A DNA stretch of 64,000 bases from Pseudomonadota bacterium (GTDB taxonomy: Bacteria > Pseudomonadota > Gammaproteobacteria > Burkholderiales > Gallionellaceae). The notes beneath the pieces were generated by a model. That model saw only the letters and a program-made list of their open reading frames with translations, was not told the DNA's origin and did not search any database. Positions 1 to 12,462 of the stretch are shown here, in pieces. The DNA lies in assembly GCA_026399735.1 (NCBI GenBank), contig JAPLQK010000092.1, positions 1 to 64,000 of the forward strand. Reading direction: 5' to 3'. Both the position numbers and the translations under genes were made by a program. Every line of letters begins with the position of its first letter. The stretch's first letter is position 1.

Positions 1-1
1 C

Positions 2-874
2 ATGAATGAATTCGCAATAGACAAGAAAATGATGCGCCGCGCTTTCAGCCGTGCGGCAACGAACTATGATGCGACGGCGGTGTTGCAGCGTGAAGTCTGC
101 ACACGGATGCTGGAACGTCTGGAATACGTCAAATTGCAACCTGCGCGCCTGCTGGATGCGGGCAGCGGCACGGGTTGGGGCGGACGGCAGTTGGCGGAGA
201 AATATCCGGATGCGCAGGTGATTTCGCTGGATATTGCCATCGGTATGTTGCAGGCTGCACATGGCCGCGCAGGTTGGTGGCAGAAGCTGTTCGGCGGCAA
301 GCAGCAGTTGCCGGTGTGTGCCGATGTGGAAGCCTTGCCACTGGCGGCGAACAGCCTTGAACTGGTCTGGTCGAATCTGGCCGTGCAGTGGTGCAACGAT
401 TTGCCCGCAACCTTTGTTGAATTGCATCGCGTCTTGAAAGCCGAAGGTTTGCTGATGTTCAGCACCTTCGGCCCGGATACTCTGAAGGAATTGCGGCAGG
501 CGTTCAAGGGTGTGGACGAACACAGTCATCTGAACCGTTTTGCCGATATGCACGATATCGGCGACATGCTGGTGCAGGCAGGATTCGCCGAGCCGGTGAT
601 GGACATGGAATATCTGACGCTGACATACAATGATGTGCGCGGCGTGCTGCAGGATCTGAAGGCGATCGGCGCGCACAACGCGACCGCAGGACGCGGTCAG
701 GGGCTGATGGGCAAAAACGCCTTTGCGCGTTTGCTGGAAAATTACGAAAAACTGCGGCGCGACGGTAAGTTGCCTGCGACTTATGAAGTGGTGTATGGCC
801 ACGCCTGGAAACCTGCGCCCAGAGTCACTCGCGACGGAACGGCGATTATCAAGACATCGTTTAAAATCAGATGA
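2..874 (+). CDS. bioC: malonyl-ACP O-methyltransferase BioC
   Basis: SAM-methyltransferase motif LLDAGSGTGWGGRQLAEKYP; BioC-like RAFSRAATNYDATAVLQREV start; overlaps bioD. Confidence 0.9.
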   Translation: MNEFAIDKKMMRRAFSRAATNYDATAVLQREVCTRMLERLEYVKLQPARLLDAGSGTGWGGRQLAEKYPDAQVISLDIAIGMLQAAHGRAGWWQKLFGGKQQLPVCADVEALPLAANSLELVWSNLAVQWCNDLPATFVELHRVLKAEGLLMFSTFGPDTLKELRQAFKGVDEHSHLNRFADMHDIGDMLVQAGFAEPVMDMEYLTLTYNDVRGVLQDLKAIGAHNATAGRGQGLMGKNAFARLLENYEKLRRDGKLPATYEVVYGHAWKPAPRVTRDGTAIIKTSFKIR

Positions 875-1596
875 GTTACTTTGTGACCGGCACGGATACC
901 AATGTCGGCAAGACGCTGATCAGTTGCGCGCTGCTGCATGGCTTTGCGGCTCAGGGCTGTCGAATGGCAGGATTCAAACCGGTAGCGGCGGGAGGGTCGT
1001 TGCGCAGCAACGGGGACACCCCGGACGTACCCCTTGCGGGCACGGCGGCTTGGTTTTATGAGGATCACAACGAAGACGCACTGCGTTTGCGTGCGGCGGG
1101 CAATATTCAGGCAACGTACGGGCAGGTCAATCCGTATTGTTTTGTGCAGGAAGTGGCGCCCCATCTGGCCGCGAAGTTTGCCGGCGTCAGGATCAATCTG
1201 GAGCGGATCGTGGAATCCTTTCGCGAACTGGCAACGCTGGCGGACAGCGTGATCGTTGAGGGTGCGGGCGGCTTTTGCGTGCCGTTGAATGATGATCAGG
1301 ACGGCGCTGATTTGGCCCGACTGCTGAAACTGCCGGTTATTCTGGTGGTCGGAATGCGGCTGGGTTGCCTGAATCACGCGCTGCTGACGCAGAGAGCGAT
1401 TGCTGCCAGTGGTTTGAAGCTGGCCGGATGGGTGGCGAACTGCGTGGATGGCGAAATGAAGATGCTGAATGAAAATATCGATGCCTTAAAGCTGCGTCTG
1501 ACTGCGCCGTTGCTGGGCGTAGTGCCGCATTGTCAGACGCCGCCGGATGCGAAGGACATCGTTCAATATCTGGATTTTGCCCTGTTGGGTCGTTAA
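871..1596 (+). CDS. bioD: dethiobiotin synthetase BioD
   Basis: N-terminal VTGTDTNVGKT P-loop, EGAGGFCVPL motif; ATGA overlap with bioC. Confidence 0.95.
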   Translation: MSYFVTGTDTNVGKTLISCALLHGFAAQGCRMAGFKPVAAGGSLRSNGDTPDVPLAGTAAWFYEDHNEDALRLRAAGNIQATYGQVNPYCFVQEVAPHLAAKFAGVRINLERIVESFRELATLADSVIVEGAGGFCVPLNDDQDGADLARLLKLPVILVVGMRLGCLNHALLTQRAIAASGLKLAGWVANCVDGEMKMLNENIDALKLRLTAPLLGVVPHCQTPPDAKDIVQYLDFALLGR

Positions 1597-1621
1597 ACTC
1601 AAAACCGTAAACTATTATTTT

Positions 1622-2261
1622 ATGACTGAATTCAGTATTGTCGCTATATTCTTCGTCGGGCTGTTGAGCGGCGTGCATTGCCTCGGTATGTGCGGCAGTC
1701 TGGTCGGCATTCTCACCACGCAATTACCTGAGCGGGGTGCGCGTTGGCCATATCATCTGGCTTACAACAGCGGACGCGTGGCGAGCTACACGCTGGCAGG
1801 CGCACTGGCAGGCTCAGTGGGGCAGGCGGGTATGCTGCTGCGCGATGTCGTACCCGTACAGCACCTGTTGTTCGCCTTGTCCAGTCTGATGCTGATTGCA
1901 TTGGGTCTGTATCTGGCCGGAATATGGGGGTTCGTGCGGCGCATCGAAACTTTAGGTAAGCGATTGTGGCAACGCATCCTGGCTGCCTTGCGGTCTGGTG
2001 TATAGCGTGCTGATCACCGCTTTGGCCAGCGGACATGCGAAAAGCGGTGCGCTGGTGATGCTGGCGTTCGGCCTGGGAACGCTGCCGAATCTGCTTGCGA
2101 TCGGTCTGTTTTGGGAAAGCCTGAAACGTTGGGTGCAATCGCCGTATGTGCGCAGGGTTGCCGGTTTGCTGGTGGTGTGCTTCGGGGTGTATGGTCTGAT
2201 TAAGGTCGGCTATACGTTCTACATCAACGGCTGGACGGGGAGTTGCCATGTTTCTGCGTAG
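1622..2261 (+). pseudogene. TauE/SafE-type (cytochrome biogenesis-like) membrane protein, split by frameshift and apparent internal deletion
   Basis: N-terminal half MTEFSIVAIFFVGLLSGVHCLGMCGSLVGIL is in one frame and ends at about 2005. The conserved WLPCGLVYSVLITALASGHAKSGALVMLAFGLGTLPNLL continues in another frame from about 1980. Confidence 0.7.
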
Positions 2262-2835
2262 TATATTGATTATGTTGATATTTTTTATATCCGCCTGCGA
2301 GGGGCCGAAGCTGCCGTCGCCGTTTCACGCAAGTGAAGTCGGAGCCCGGTTTGCCGGGGCTGATTTCAAGTTGACCGATCACAACGGCACGCCGCGCACG
2401 CTTGCCGACTTTCGCGGCAAGGTCGTGGTGTTGTTTTTTGGCTATACGCATTGTCCCGATGTCTGCCCGACCACGATGGCTGATCTGGCGCAGGTGATGG
2501 GCCGACTGGGAAAAGATGCGGAGCGTGTGCAAGTGTTGTTTGTCACCGTTGATCCGGAGCGTGATACGCAGGCATTGCTGGCGCGGTATGTTCCGGCCTT
2601 TCATCCTGCTTTTTTGGGGCTGTACGGCGATATGAATAACACCGTTCAAGTCGCCAAAGCCTTCAACGTGGCCTACCAAAAGCAGCCGACCACCACCGGC
2701 TACAATGTGGATCACAGTGCCGGCACGTTTCTGATCGACACGAACGGACATGTGCGTCTGCTCTCGCCTTACGGGCAGCGCACCGACTGGCTGGAACAGG
2801 ATATTCGTTTGCTGCTGGCGCTGGGGAAATCCTAG
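2248..2835 (+). CDS. SCO1/SenC family copper chaperone-like lipoprotein
   Basis: GYTHCPDVCPTTMADL CxxxC motif, FVTVDPERDT, conserved His (YNVDHSAGTFLID). Confidence 0.92.
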   Translation: MFLRSILIMLIFFISACEGPKLPSPFHASEVGARFAGADFKLTDHNGTPRTLADFRGKVVVLFFGYTHCPDVCPTTMADLAQVMGRLGKDAERVQVLFVTVDPERDTQALLARYVPAFHPAFLGLYGDMNNTVQVAKAFNVAYQKQPTTTGYNVDHSAGTFLIDTNGHVRLLSPYGQRTDWLEQDIRLLLALGKS

Positions 2836-2923
2836 GTGCCAGGTTTTCAGTTCCGTAGTTTCTGCCTGCCGGATGTTATGATTAGAACTAGTATGGACAA
2901 GGTTACTTATCCGGGGGGAAAGT

Positions 2924-3571
2924 ATGAAGATTTTGTTGGCAGATGATCACGCACTGTTTCGCGACGGAATGCGCTATGTATTGCAACAGCTGTCCGGCAT
3001 GCTGGATATACTGGAAACAGATAATTTTCAGGATTGTTTAAAAATCGCCGGACAACATCCGGATCTGGATCTGGTGCTGCTGGATTTACATATGCCGGGC
3101 AGCGACGGGCCGAAATCGGTCAGCTATTTTCATCAGCGGTATCCGCAACTTCCGGTGGTGGTGGTGTCGGGTGAGGAGGCGTTGGCCAACATGGAAAAGG
3201 CAATGAATTACGGAGCTGCAGGTTTTATCAGCAAGAGTTCGAGTGCGCAGACTATGCTGGATGCGCTGAAGTTGGTGCTGTCAGGTGGCGTGTATCTGCC
3301 GCCGGAAATTTTACGCCAGCCTGTTGCTGAAGCTGCGGACAAACGCAGTTTGCATACCAACGGTTATGGCCTGACGCCGCGCCAGATGGAAGTGCTGCAG
3401 CATCTGTGCGCCGGGATGAGCAACAAGGAAATTGCATCACACATTCATCTTGCCGAAGGAACCGTTAAAATCCATGTGGCTGCGGTGTATCAGACACTGA
3501 AAGTGAACAGCCGCCTGGAGGCGGTTCGCGCAGCCGAGCATTTGGGTCTGGTCGGAGTGCCTTATGGCTGA
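2924..3571 (+). CDS. LuxR/NarL-type response regulator
   Basis: Receiver [15 protein letters not shown]...LLDLHMPG...; [39 protein letters not shown]. Confidence 0.92.
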   Translation: MKILLADDHALFRDGMRYVLQQLSGMLDILETDNFQDCLKIAGQHPDLDLVLLDLHMPGSDGPKSVSYFHQRYPQLPVVVVSGEEALANMEKAMNYGAAGFISKSSSAQTMLDALKLVLSGGVYLPPEILRQPVAEAADKRSLHTNGYGLTPRQMEVLQHLCAGMSNKEIASHIHLAEGTVKIHVAAVYQTLKVNSRLEAVRAAEHLGLVGVPYG

Positions 3572-5831
3572 AGCGGGTCGCGATTTGCCGGGAAATAAGC
3601 TGTTCAGTTTGTTGCGCGAATCGCGCTGGCTGCTGCTGGCCGCGTTGGCGGTGTATTTTACGGTGGCGCTGTATGGTTACAACCCCGCTGATTCGGCCTG
3701 GTCGCACAGCACAGCCGGCACACAGATTTACAACCCAACCGGTATTTTTGGCGCGTATTTATCCGACCTGTTGTTTTATTTGTTCGGCGTTTCGGCATGG
3801 TGGCTGGTGTTGTTCATGCTGCAACAAGTATGGGCAGGCTATCGCAGGCTGCGTGTAGACAGTGTTTTCTGCAAACGCACGCTGTGGGTTTCTGTCATCG
3901 GTTTCGGTTTGTTGTTGTTTTCCAGCAGCGCGCTTGAAGCGATCCGCCTGCATACGCTTAAAATCTCCTTGCCGTTAGCACCCGGCGGCATGTTCGGCCT
4001 GCTGATCGGCGATGAGTTGACGCGCTTTCTGGGCTTCACCGGTGCAACCTTGTTATTGCTGGCGCTGATGACCAGCAGTTTCAGCGTGTTCAGCGGTCTG
4101 TCGTGGCTGCGTTTCATGGACTGGCTGGGTGCGCAACTGGAAGCTATTTTTTGCTGGATACAAAATTTCTGGCAGACACGCCAGGACAAGCGCATCGGTG
4201 TTCAGGCAACCAGCCAGCGCAGTGCGGTCGTTGAGGTTGAAAAGAAGCGTGTCGAAGTGCATCAGCCGATTCATATCGAAAGACCTGATATGGAGGTGGT
4301 CAAATCTGCGCGTGTCAGCGAAGAAAAACAGATCACACTGTTTGACGATATGCCCGACTCACCGCTGCCACCGCTGCATTTACTGGATCCTGCGACACAT
4401 CAGGTTGAAACTGTTTCCGCCGATACGCTGGAATTCACCTCGCGCCTGATTGAACGCAAGTTGCAGGATTTCGGTGTGTCCGTGAAAGTGGTGGCGGCTT
4501 ATCCGGGTCCGGTGATTACCCGCTACGAAATTGAACCGGCGGTCGGGGTGAAGGGCAGTCAGATTACCAATCTGGTGCGTGATCTGGCGCGTGCGCTGTC
4601 GGTGGTGAGCATCCGTCTGGTTGAGACCATCCCCGGCAAGACCTATATGGCGCTGGAGTTGCCTAATGCACGCCGGCAGATGGTGCAGCTGTCGGAAATC
4701 CTGAGTTCTCAAGTGTATGCAGACATGCATTCTATGCTGACCATCGCGATGGGCAAGGATATCGCCGGCAAGCCGGTGGTGGCGGATCTGGCCAAGATGC
4801 CGCATGTGCTGGTGGCGGGAACGACCGGTTCCGGCAAATCGGTCGGGATCAATGCGATGATTTTGAGCATACTCTACAAGGCAACGCCGCAACAGGTACG
4901 CATGTTGCTGATCGATCCGAAGATGCTGGAATTGTCGGTGTATGAAGGTATTCCTCATCTGCTCTGCCCGGTAGTGACCGATATGCGTCAGGCGGCGTCG
5001 GGCCTTAACTGGTGCGTGCAGGAAATGGACAGGCGTTATCGCCTGATGTCGCACTTTGGCGTGCGCAATATTGCCGGTTTCAACCAGAAGCATCGAGACG
5101 CCATCAAGGCAGACAAACCGCTGACCAATCCGTTTTCGCTGACCCCGGACGATCCTGAAGCGCTAGCCGAAATGCCGCTGATCGTGGTGTTCATCGACGA
5201 ACTGGCCGATCTGATGATGGTGGTCGGCAAGAAAATCGAAGAGCTGATTGCGCGTCTGGCACAAAAGGCGCGCGCCTCCGGCATCCATTTAGTGCTGGCG
5301 ACCCAGCGCCCCTCGGTGGACGTGATCACCGGCCTGATCAAGGCCAACGTGCCGACGCGCGTGGCATTCCAGGTGTCATCCAAGATCGATTCCCGTACCA
5401 TCCTGGATCAGATGGGCGCGGAAGCCTTGCTGGGACAGGGCGATATGCTGTATCTGCCGCCCGGAACCGGCTATCCGCAGCGTGTGCACGGCGCGTTCGT
5501 CTCAGATCAGGAAGTGCACCGGATTACCGAGTATCTGAAGGCGCAGGCTGCGCCGGAATATATCGACGGAATGCTCAATTCGCTGGAAGATTCAGGTGAT
5601 GATGGCGGCGTGTCGCCGACGCTGGATGCGGAAGCGGACCCTTTGTACGATCAGGCGGTGGAGATCGTGGTCAAGTCCCGTCGGGCGTCGATATCGCTGG
5701 TGCAGCGCAATTTGCGCATCGGCTACAACCGCGCCGCACGTCTGGTCGAGCAAATGGAAGCCGCCGGCATCGTGACTGCAATGCAGAGCAACGGCAACCG
5801 TGAAGTGATCGCTCCAAGCAGGGAAGGGTAA
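3564..5831 (+). CDS. ftsK: DNA translocase FtsK
   Basis: Four N-terminal TM helices, Walker [20 protein letters not shown]-terminal gamma domain [41 protein letters not shown]. Confidence 0.96.
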   Translation: MAEAGRDLPGNKLFSLLRESRWLLLAALAVYFTVALYGYNPADSAWSHSTAGTQIYNPTGIFGAYLSDLLFYLFGVSAWWLVLFMLQQVWAGYRRLRVDSVFCKRTLWVSVIGFGLLLFSSSALEAIRLHTLKISLPLAPGGMFGLLIGDELTRFLGFTGATLLLLALMTSSFSVFSGLSWLRFMDWLGAQLEAIFCWIQNFWQTRQDKRIGVQATSQRSAVVEVEKKRVEVHQPIHIERPDMEVVKSARVSEEKQITLFDDMPDSPLPPLHLLDPATHQVETVSADTLEFTSRLIERKLQDFGVSVKVVAAYPGPVITRYEIEPAVGVKGSQITNLVRDLARALSVVSIRLVETIPGKTYMALELPNARRQMVQLSEILSSQVYADMHSMLTIAMGKDIAGKPVVADLAKMPHVLVAGTTGSGKSVGINAMILSILYKATPQQVRMLLIDPKMLELSVYEGIPHLLCPVVTDMRQAASGLNWCVQEMDRRYRLMSHFGVRNIAGFNQKHRDAIKADKPLTNPFSLTPDDPEALAEMPLIVVFIDELADLMMVVGKKIEELIARLAQKARASGIHLVLATQRPSVDVITGLIKANVPTRVAFQVSSKIDSRTILDQMGAEALLGQGDMLYLPPGTGYPQRVHGAFVSDQEVHRITEYLKAQAAPEYIDGMLNSLEDSGDDGGVSPTLDAEADPLYDQAVEIVVKSRRASISLVQRNLRIGYNRAARLVEQMEAAGIVTAMQSNGNREVIAPSREG

Positions 5832-5896
5832 AGCCGGGAAGGGGGAAGAGTAAAGGGGGAAGGGGGCGGTTTTCTCCCTTCTCCCTTCTCCCTTCA
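5820..5896. repeat. Heptad-periodic GGGAAGG / CCCTTCT repeat in inverted arrangement around a GCGGTTTT core
   Basis: gggaagggtaaagccgggaagggggaagagtaaagggggaagggggcggttttctcccttctcccttctcccttcac. Confidence 0.75.
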
Positions 5897-5920
5897 CTTT
5901 TATAATTACAGGTAAACAGT

Positions 5921-6538
5921 GTGCTTAACAAATTCTTAATCGGCCTATCAATTTTCATGTGTACGACAGCGGCGCAGGCCGGTGCGGTGGATAAGCTGAA
6001 AGCCTTTATCGCCGCCACGCATTCCGCGCAGGCAAATTTTACTCAGGTGGTGCAGGACCAGAATGGCAAACGCATGCAGAGCGCTTCCGGCGTGATGCAG
6101 TTTCAGCGTCCCGGCAAATTCCGCTGGACCTACCAGAAACCGTATGAGCAAATCATCGTAGGCGACGGCGTGAAATTCTGGCTGTATGACAAGGATCTGA
6201 ATCAGGTGACGGTTAAGAAACTGGATGCGGCACTGGGCAGCAGTCCGGCTGCGCTGCTGGCTGGCAGCAATGAGATTGAGCGTGGTTTTGTGCTCAAGGA
6301 GGCAGGTAACCGCGACGGCCTCGAATGGCTGCAAGCGAAACCCAAAGGCCAGGACAGCAGTTTTGAAGCGGTTTATATGGGCTTTGATGCAGAGGCAGGA
6401 CTGGTCGCCATGGAGCTTGGCGATACGTTTGGCCATAAGACGGTACTGCGCTTCTCCTCTATGCAACGCAACCCGAAATTGCCCGCCCAGCAATTTCAAT
6501 TCACCCCGCCCGCTGGCGCTGATATTGTAAGTGATTGA
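5921..6538 (+). CDS. lolA: outer-membrane lipoprotein carrier protein LolA
   Basis: Signal peptide; FTQVVQDQNGKRMQSASGVMQFQRPGKFRWTYQKPYEQIIVGDG. Confidence 0.93.
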   Translation: MLNKFLIGLSIFMCTTAAQAGAVDKLKAFIAATHSAQANFTQVVQDQNGKRMQSASGVMQFQRPGKFRWTYQKPYEQIIVGDGVKFWLYDKDLNQVTVKKLDAALGSSPAALLAGSNEIERGFVLKEAGNRDGLEWLQAKPKGQDSSFEAVYMGFDAEAGLVAMELGDTFGHKTVLRFSSMQRNPKLPAQQFQFTPPAGADIVSD

Positions 6539-6550
6539 TTATTAATATAA

Positions 6551-9174
<2,624 letters not shown>

Positions 9175-9216
9175 TTGTTTCAGCGTAAACAAAAAGTTGA
9201 GCTAGCCCGCAGCTAA

Positions 9217-9303
9217 AACTATCAGCAAGCCGATGGCCGCATTGTTATACCTGAAGTGCTGCGGCCTTATATGGGCGGTCTGGATGTTCTGCGAGCGGGC
9301 TGA
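9217..9303 (+). pseudogene. Displaced second serS 3' terminus (NYQQADGRIVIPEVLRPYMGGLDVLRAG*)
   Basis: Read directly; parallel to the SerS C-terminus that ends at 9174. Confidence 0.85.
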
Positions 9304-9311
9304 AAACCGAT

Positions 9312-10781
9312 CTATTTGGACAGCGAGTAGGCTGATGCAGTCGATTCATTGCCCGGAAGCGCTTTGGCTTTGTGTGGCATGCGTAAAGAAAAGGCGGGTT
9401 TGTCGCGTGTGCTGACAAGCTGGTAATCGTGTGGCGCTGCGTTAGCCGCCTCGCCGGTGAGTCTGGATAGCATGTCGTAGTAGGCGCGGATATTTTCGAC
9501 GAAGATCACGGCTTCGCCCCCGCGCGCATAACCGTGTTTAAGCTTTTCAAAATAAACGGGATTGTTCAGCGAAGGCAGCCATTTTTTAACATCGACCCAG
9601 GTGTTGGCATTGCCGCCTTTCCTTTGCGTCAGAACGCGTGCATCCTCAAGATGGCCCTGTCCCTGATTGTAGGCGGATAAAGCCATCCAGGTACGCTCGG
9701 GTTCTTCGACTTGCGGTGGCAATTGACTTTTGATCAGCTCCAGATACTTTGCGCCAGCCATGATGCTTTCGCGGGAATCGAGCCGATTGGTTACTTTCAT
9801 CTGATCAGCAGTCGCTTCAGTCAGCATCATCATGCCGCGCACGTTAGTAAATGAAGTGGCCAGCGGGTCCCACCGTGATTCCTGATAGGCCATGGCCGCA
9901 ATCAGCCGCCAGTCCTCGTTGATTGTTTTGCCCGCTTTTTCGAATAACGCACGATACTTCGGCAAGATTTTACTCGTTTGCTCGATAAATGCGGCTGCAT
10001 CCAACGGCGCAAGTCTGTCGTTATGCCCATAGTAACGATCCAGCAGTTTGTTTAATTCACCATTTTTGGTGATTTCCGCAAAGAACTGTTCGGTCTCCGT
10101 AATCAAATCATTGTCCGCATCGCTGGGGAAAGCCCAGGCCAGCTTGGAAGATTTTCCGATATCAAATGCAACGGCCAGGTTCTCATAGTAGTTGAGCATT
10201 TGCGAAATCTGCTCGTGATTGGCAATGGTATAGTCCAGACTGCCTTGCGCGACTTCCTTGAGCAAGTCTTCAACTGTTTCAGTGCTGCGTGACTCCCATT
10301 TTAATTCGGGTATTTGTTCTTTGAGCGCAATCAGCGCCTTTTCATGATTAGACCCGGCGATCACGGCGATGCGTTTACCCGCCAAATCGTTTAAATGGCG
10401 GGGTGCGTCCTGATTCTGATTGAAGGCAACTTGCTGGACTGCCGTTAAGTAGCCCGGCCCTAAAAGCAGGCCGCTGTTTTTTTGATCCAGCCGGAAGCCT
10501 GAAGCCGAAAAATGTGCCCGATGCTGGCGCAGCGTGGTTTCGAGTTGCTCTGCGGGAACCAGAATAATTTTTAGCGGGATGGATAAATGCTCGGCGAACT
10601 GCTGAGCCAGTTGTTTGGAAAACTCTTCATCCGAAAGCGTTGAATCCTGTGCAATAACAACGACTAACGCTTCGCTTCTCCAGGAGGCTAATGGTTTGTG
10701 CAGATGGGTATAGCCGAACAGCATCAGCGACAGAAAAATGCCGAGTTGAAACAATCTGACAATAATAATATGTCTGCGCAT
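9312..10781 (-). CDS. MltF-like membrane-bound lytic murein transglycosylase (SBP_bac_3 + SLT)
   Basis: SLT region WRLIAAMAYQESRWDPLATSFTNVRGMMMLTEATADQM; solute-binding N-domain. Start placed at MRRHIIIVRLFQLG. Confidence 0.88.
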   Translation of the reverse strand: MRRHIIIVRLFQLGIFLSLMLFGYTHLHKPLASWRSEALVVVIAQDSTLSDEEFSKQLAQQFAEHLSIPLKIILVPAEQLETTLRQHRAHFSASGFRLDQKNSGLLLGPGYLTAVQQVAFNQNQDAPRHLNDLAGKRIAVIAGSNHEKALIALKEQIPELKWESRSTETVEDLLKEVAQGSLDYTIANHEQISQMLNYYENLAVAFDIGKSSKLAWAFPSDADNDLITETEQFFAEITKNGELNKLLDRYYGHNDRLAPLDAAAFIEQTSKILPKYRALFEKAGKTINEDWRLIAAMAYQESRWDPLATSFTNVRGMMMLTEATADQMKVTNRLDSRESIMAGAKYLELIKSQLPPQVEEPERTWMALSAYNQGQGHLEDARVLTQRKGGNANTWVDVKKWLPSLNNPVYFEKLKHGYARGGEAVIFVENIRAYYDMLSRLTGEAANAAPHDYQLVSTRDKPAFSLRMPHKAKALPGNESTASAYSLSK

Positions 10782-10829
10782 GACAACATTCTGCACCAAA
10801 TTGCCAGTTACTGGTAGAATTCGCACCCC

Positions 10830-10919
<90 letters not shown>

Positions 10920-10929
10920 TCGAATTGAC

Positions 10930-10952
10930 AAAGCCCCGATCAGGGGCTTTTT
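10930..10952 (+). terminator. Rho-independent terminator after tRNA-Ser
   Basis: AAAGCCCC-gatca-GGGGCTTTTT. Confidence 0.85.
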
Positions 10953-10957
10953 CATTG

Positions 10958-11110
10958 GCGGATAGGGTGGGTGAGAACCCACTTGGGTTCGACCAGGAGT
11001 CCGACCAATGGGAGGGCGACGCAGGACGCGCAACGCGCGGTCCCGAGTAAAACGAGGGATGAGGTGGCCGCAGACGCAATGCGACCACCGAACAATCCCA
11101 CTTCTCCGTT
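10958..11110. repeat. tRNA-Ser-associated downstream repeat-like segment with T-arm and acceptor-like pieces
   Basis: ggtgggtgagaacccacttgggttcgacc ... gaacaatcccacttctccg resembles the tRNA 3' part gtgggttcgaatcccaccctctccg. Confidence 0.45.
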
Positions 11111-11147
11111 TCCTTTAACGCTTTCCCGTAACTGTGCGAGAGGAAGA

Positions 11148-12065
11148 TTATTTCGCGGTGCGTCTTCGCAGTGCCAGGAATCCCAGGGTAGGAAATAGCA
11201 GTGCCAGGGTGCCGGGTTCCGGAACAGCGCTGGTTACATCGACAGTGGCGCCGGTAAAAATGCCGGAATGATTTACCTGAATTCCGGCAAGCCAGTTGTT
11301 TACAAACACATTTCCGTTGATCTGGCCGCTTGTTCCGGTAACCGTTGCGTATGGCGCCAGAACGCTGCCAAACACACCCACGCCGTTAAATGCAAGTTGG
11401 GTGGCCTGATCGAAATTAAACAGCACGTTGTAGCCTTGCGTGTTCAGTCCTGCCGCGTTAAAGCCTGAGACGCTTCCGCTGACGTTAAATATCACGGATT
11501 GACCTGCCAGCATGTTAGAGAGCGAGAGGGAGTTAATGCCCAGCAAATCATTGCCGGCGACGTTGAATATCTGCGTGTTGTTGGTGCCGTCGCCTGTGAA
11601 TGTCACGCCGCCCCAGGGATTGAAGTTGGCTATGCCATTGGCGGTCAGTCCTGCCAGCATGGCCGACTGTTGATAGAGTACGTTAGCGGTTTGTGCAAAA
11701 GAAAATGGAGCTGCGCCGGTTTGGAAGCTGCCGGAAAATCCGAGACCCGAGGTAGATACCGTTCCTCCGACATACGCGTTGCCCAGGCCGATGGCGCCGT
11801 TTACAAAATTAAGGTTGCCGTTAACCACCAGCGCATCACCAGCATAGCCGGGTGTGTTCAGTGCGTTTATCGAGTAGTTAAAGACGTTCATATTGCCACC
11901 GACAGCCACCGCGCCTTCCACGTCGTTTGCGCTGCTGGTGAAATTATTAATGGCAAACAGGTTGAAATTCTGAGCCAGGCCGAAATCTACATTGACAATA
12001 TTGGCGCTGGCTTCACTCGCAAAACACAGCAGCAAGAGTGCAACAGTGCGAAAGGAAGTCATCAT
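11148..12065 (-). CDS. Choice-of-anchor A family PEP-CTERM protein
   Basis: Signal peptide; NLFAINNFTSSANDVEGAVAVGGN; C-terminal VPEPGTLALLFPTLGFLALRRRTAK sorting signal. Confidence 0.88.
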   Translation of the reverse strand: MMTSFRTVALLLLCFASEASANIVNVDFGLAQNFNLFAINNFTSSANDVEGAVAVGGNMNVFNYSINALNTPGYAGDALVVNGNLNFVNGAIGLGNAYVGGTVSTSGLGFSGSFQTGAAPFSFAQTANVLYQQSAMLAGLTANGIANFNPWGGVTFTGDGTNNTQIFNVAGNDLLGINSLSLSNMLAGQSVIFNVSGSVSGFNAAGLNTQGYNVLFNFDQATQLAFNGVGVFGSVLAPYATVTGTSGQINGNVFVNNWLAGIQVNHSGIFTGATVDVTSAVPEPGTLALLFPTLGFLALRRRTAK

Positions 12066-12218
12066 TCACTCGTTATATTTAGTAAGGCAAATCAGAGGGC
12101 TACACAGAAAACCCCCAGGAATTTGGCACTATACGCACAGTCAGTGAATATGCCTACCTATTTTCAGGGTTTGCTCATCGTAATTTGTCCTGAATTGTGC
12201 TGCTGTTTCATGCGTCAA

Positions 12219-12232
12219 TTGATTTACATCAA
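12219..12232. promoter_or_regulatory. Predicted FNR/ANR box upstream of ccoN
   Basis: TTGAT-TTAC-ATCAA, exact match to the TTGAT-N4-ATCAA consensus. Confidence 0.75.
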
Positions 12233-12462
12233 GCAAAATCACGATACATCGTTTAGTATGCGGCCATGCAATTGCTGGTAAAGCCCGAGTAGAATGGGGG
12301 GTAATGCGCGTCAGTTTGTCGCAATTTACTTTACTTGAACCTTGTGGATGTGCCATGATTGCGCAGCTTTTTTAAGCTGTAAGAAGAGATGCGTTAATTG
12401 TTCAGTTTTTTACGAAGCAAATAACGCATTATTTTTTAACTTTGCTCTTGGGAGGAGATACT

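Noticed and set aside
4380-5093. 237-aa minus-strand ORF inside ftsK
   Set aside because: Antisense shadow ORF with His/Arg/Gln-rich composition typical of reverse-frame translation.
11499-12281. 260-aa plus-strand ORF
   Set aside because: Antisense to the PEP-CTERM gene, which has a convincing signal peptide and sorting tail. No recognisable domain on the plus strand.
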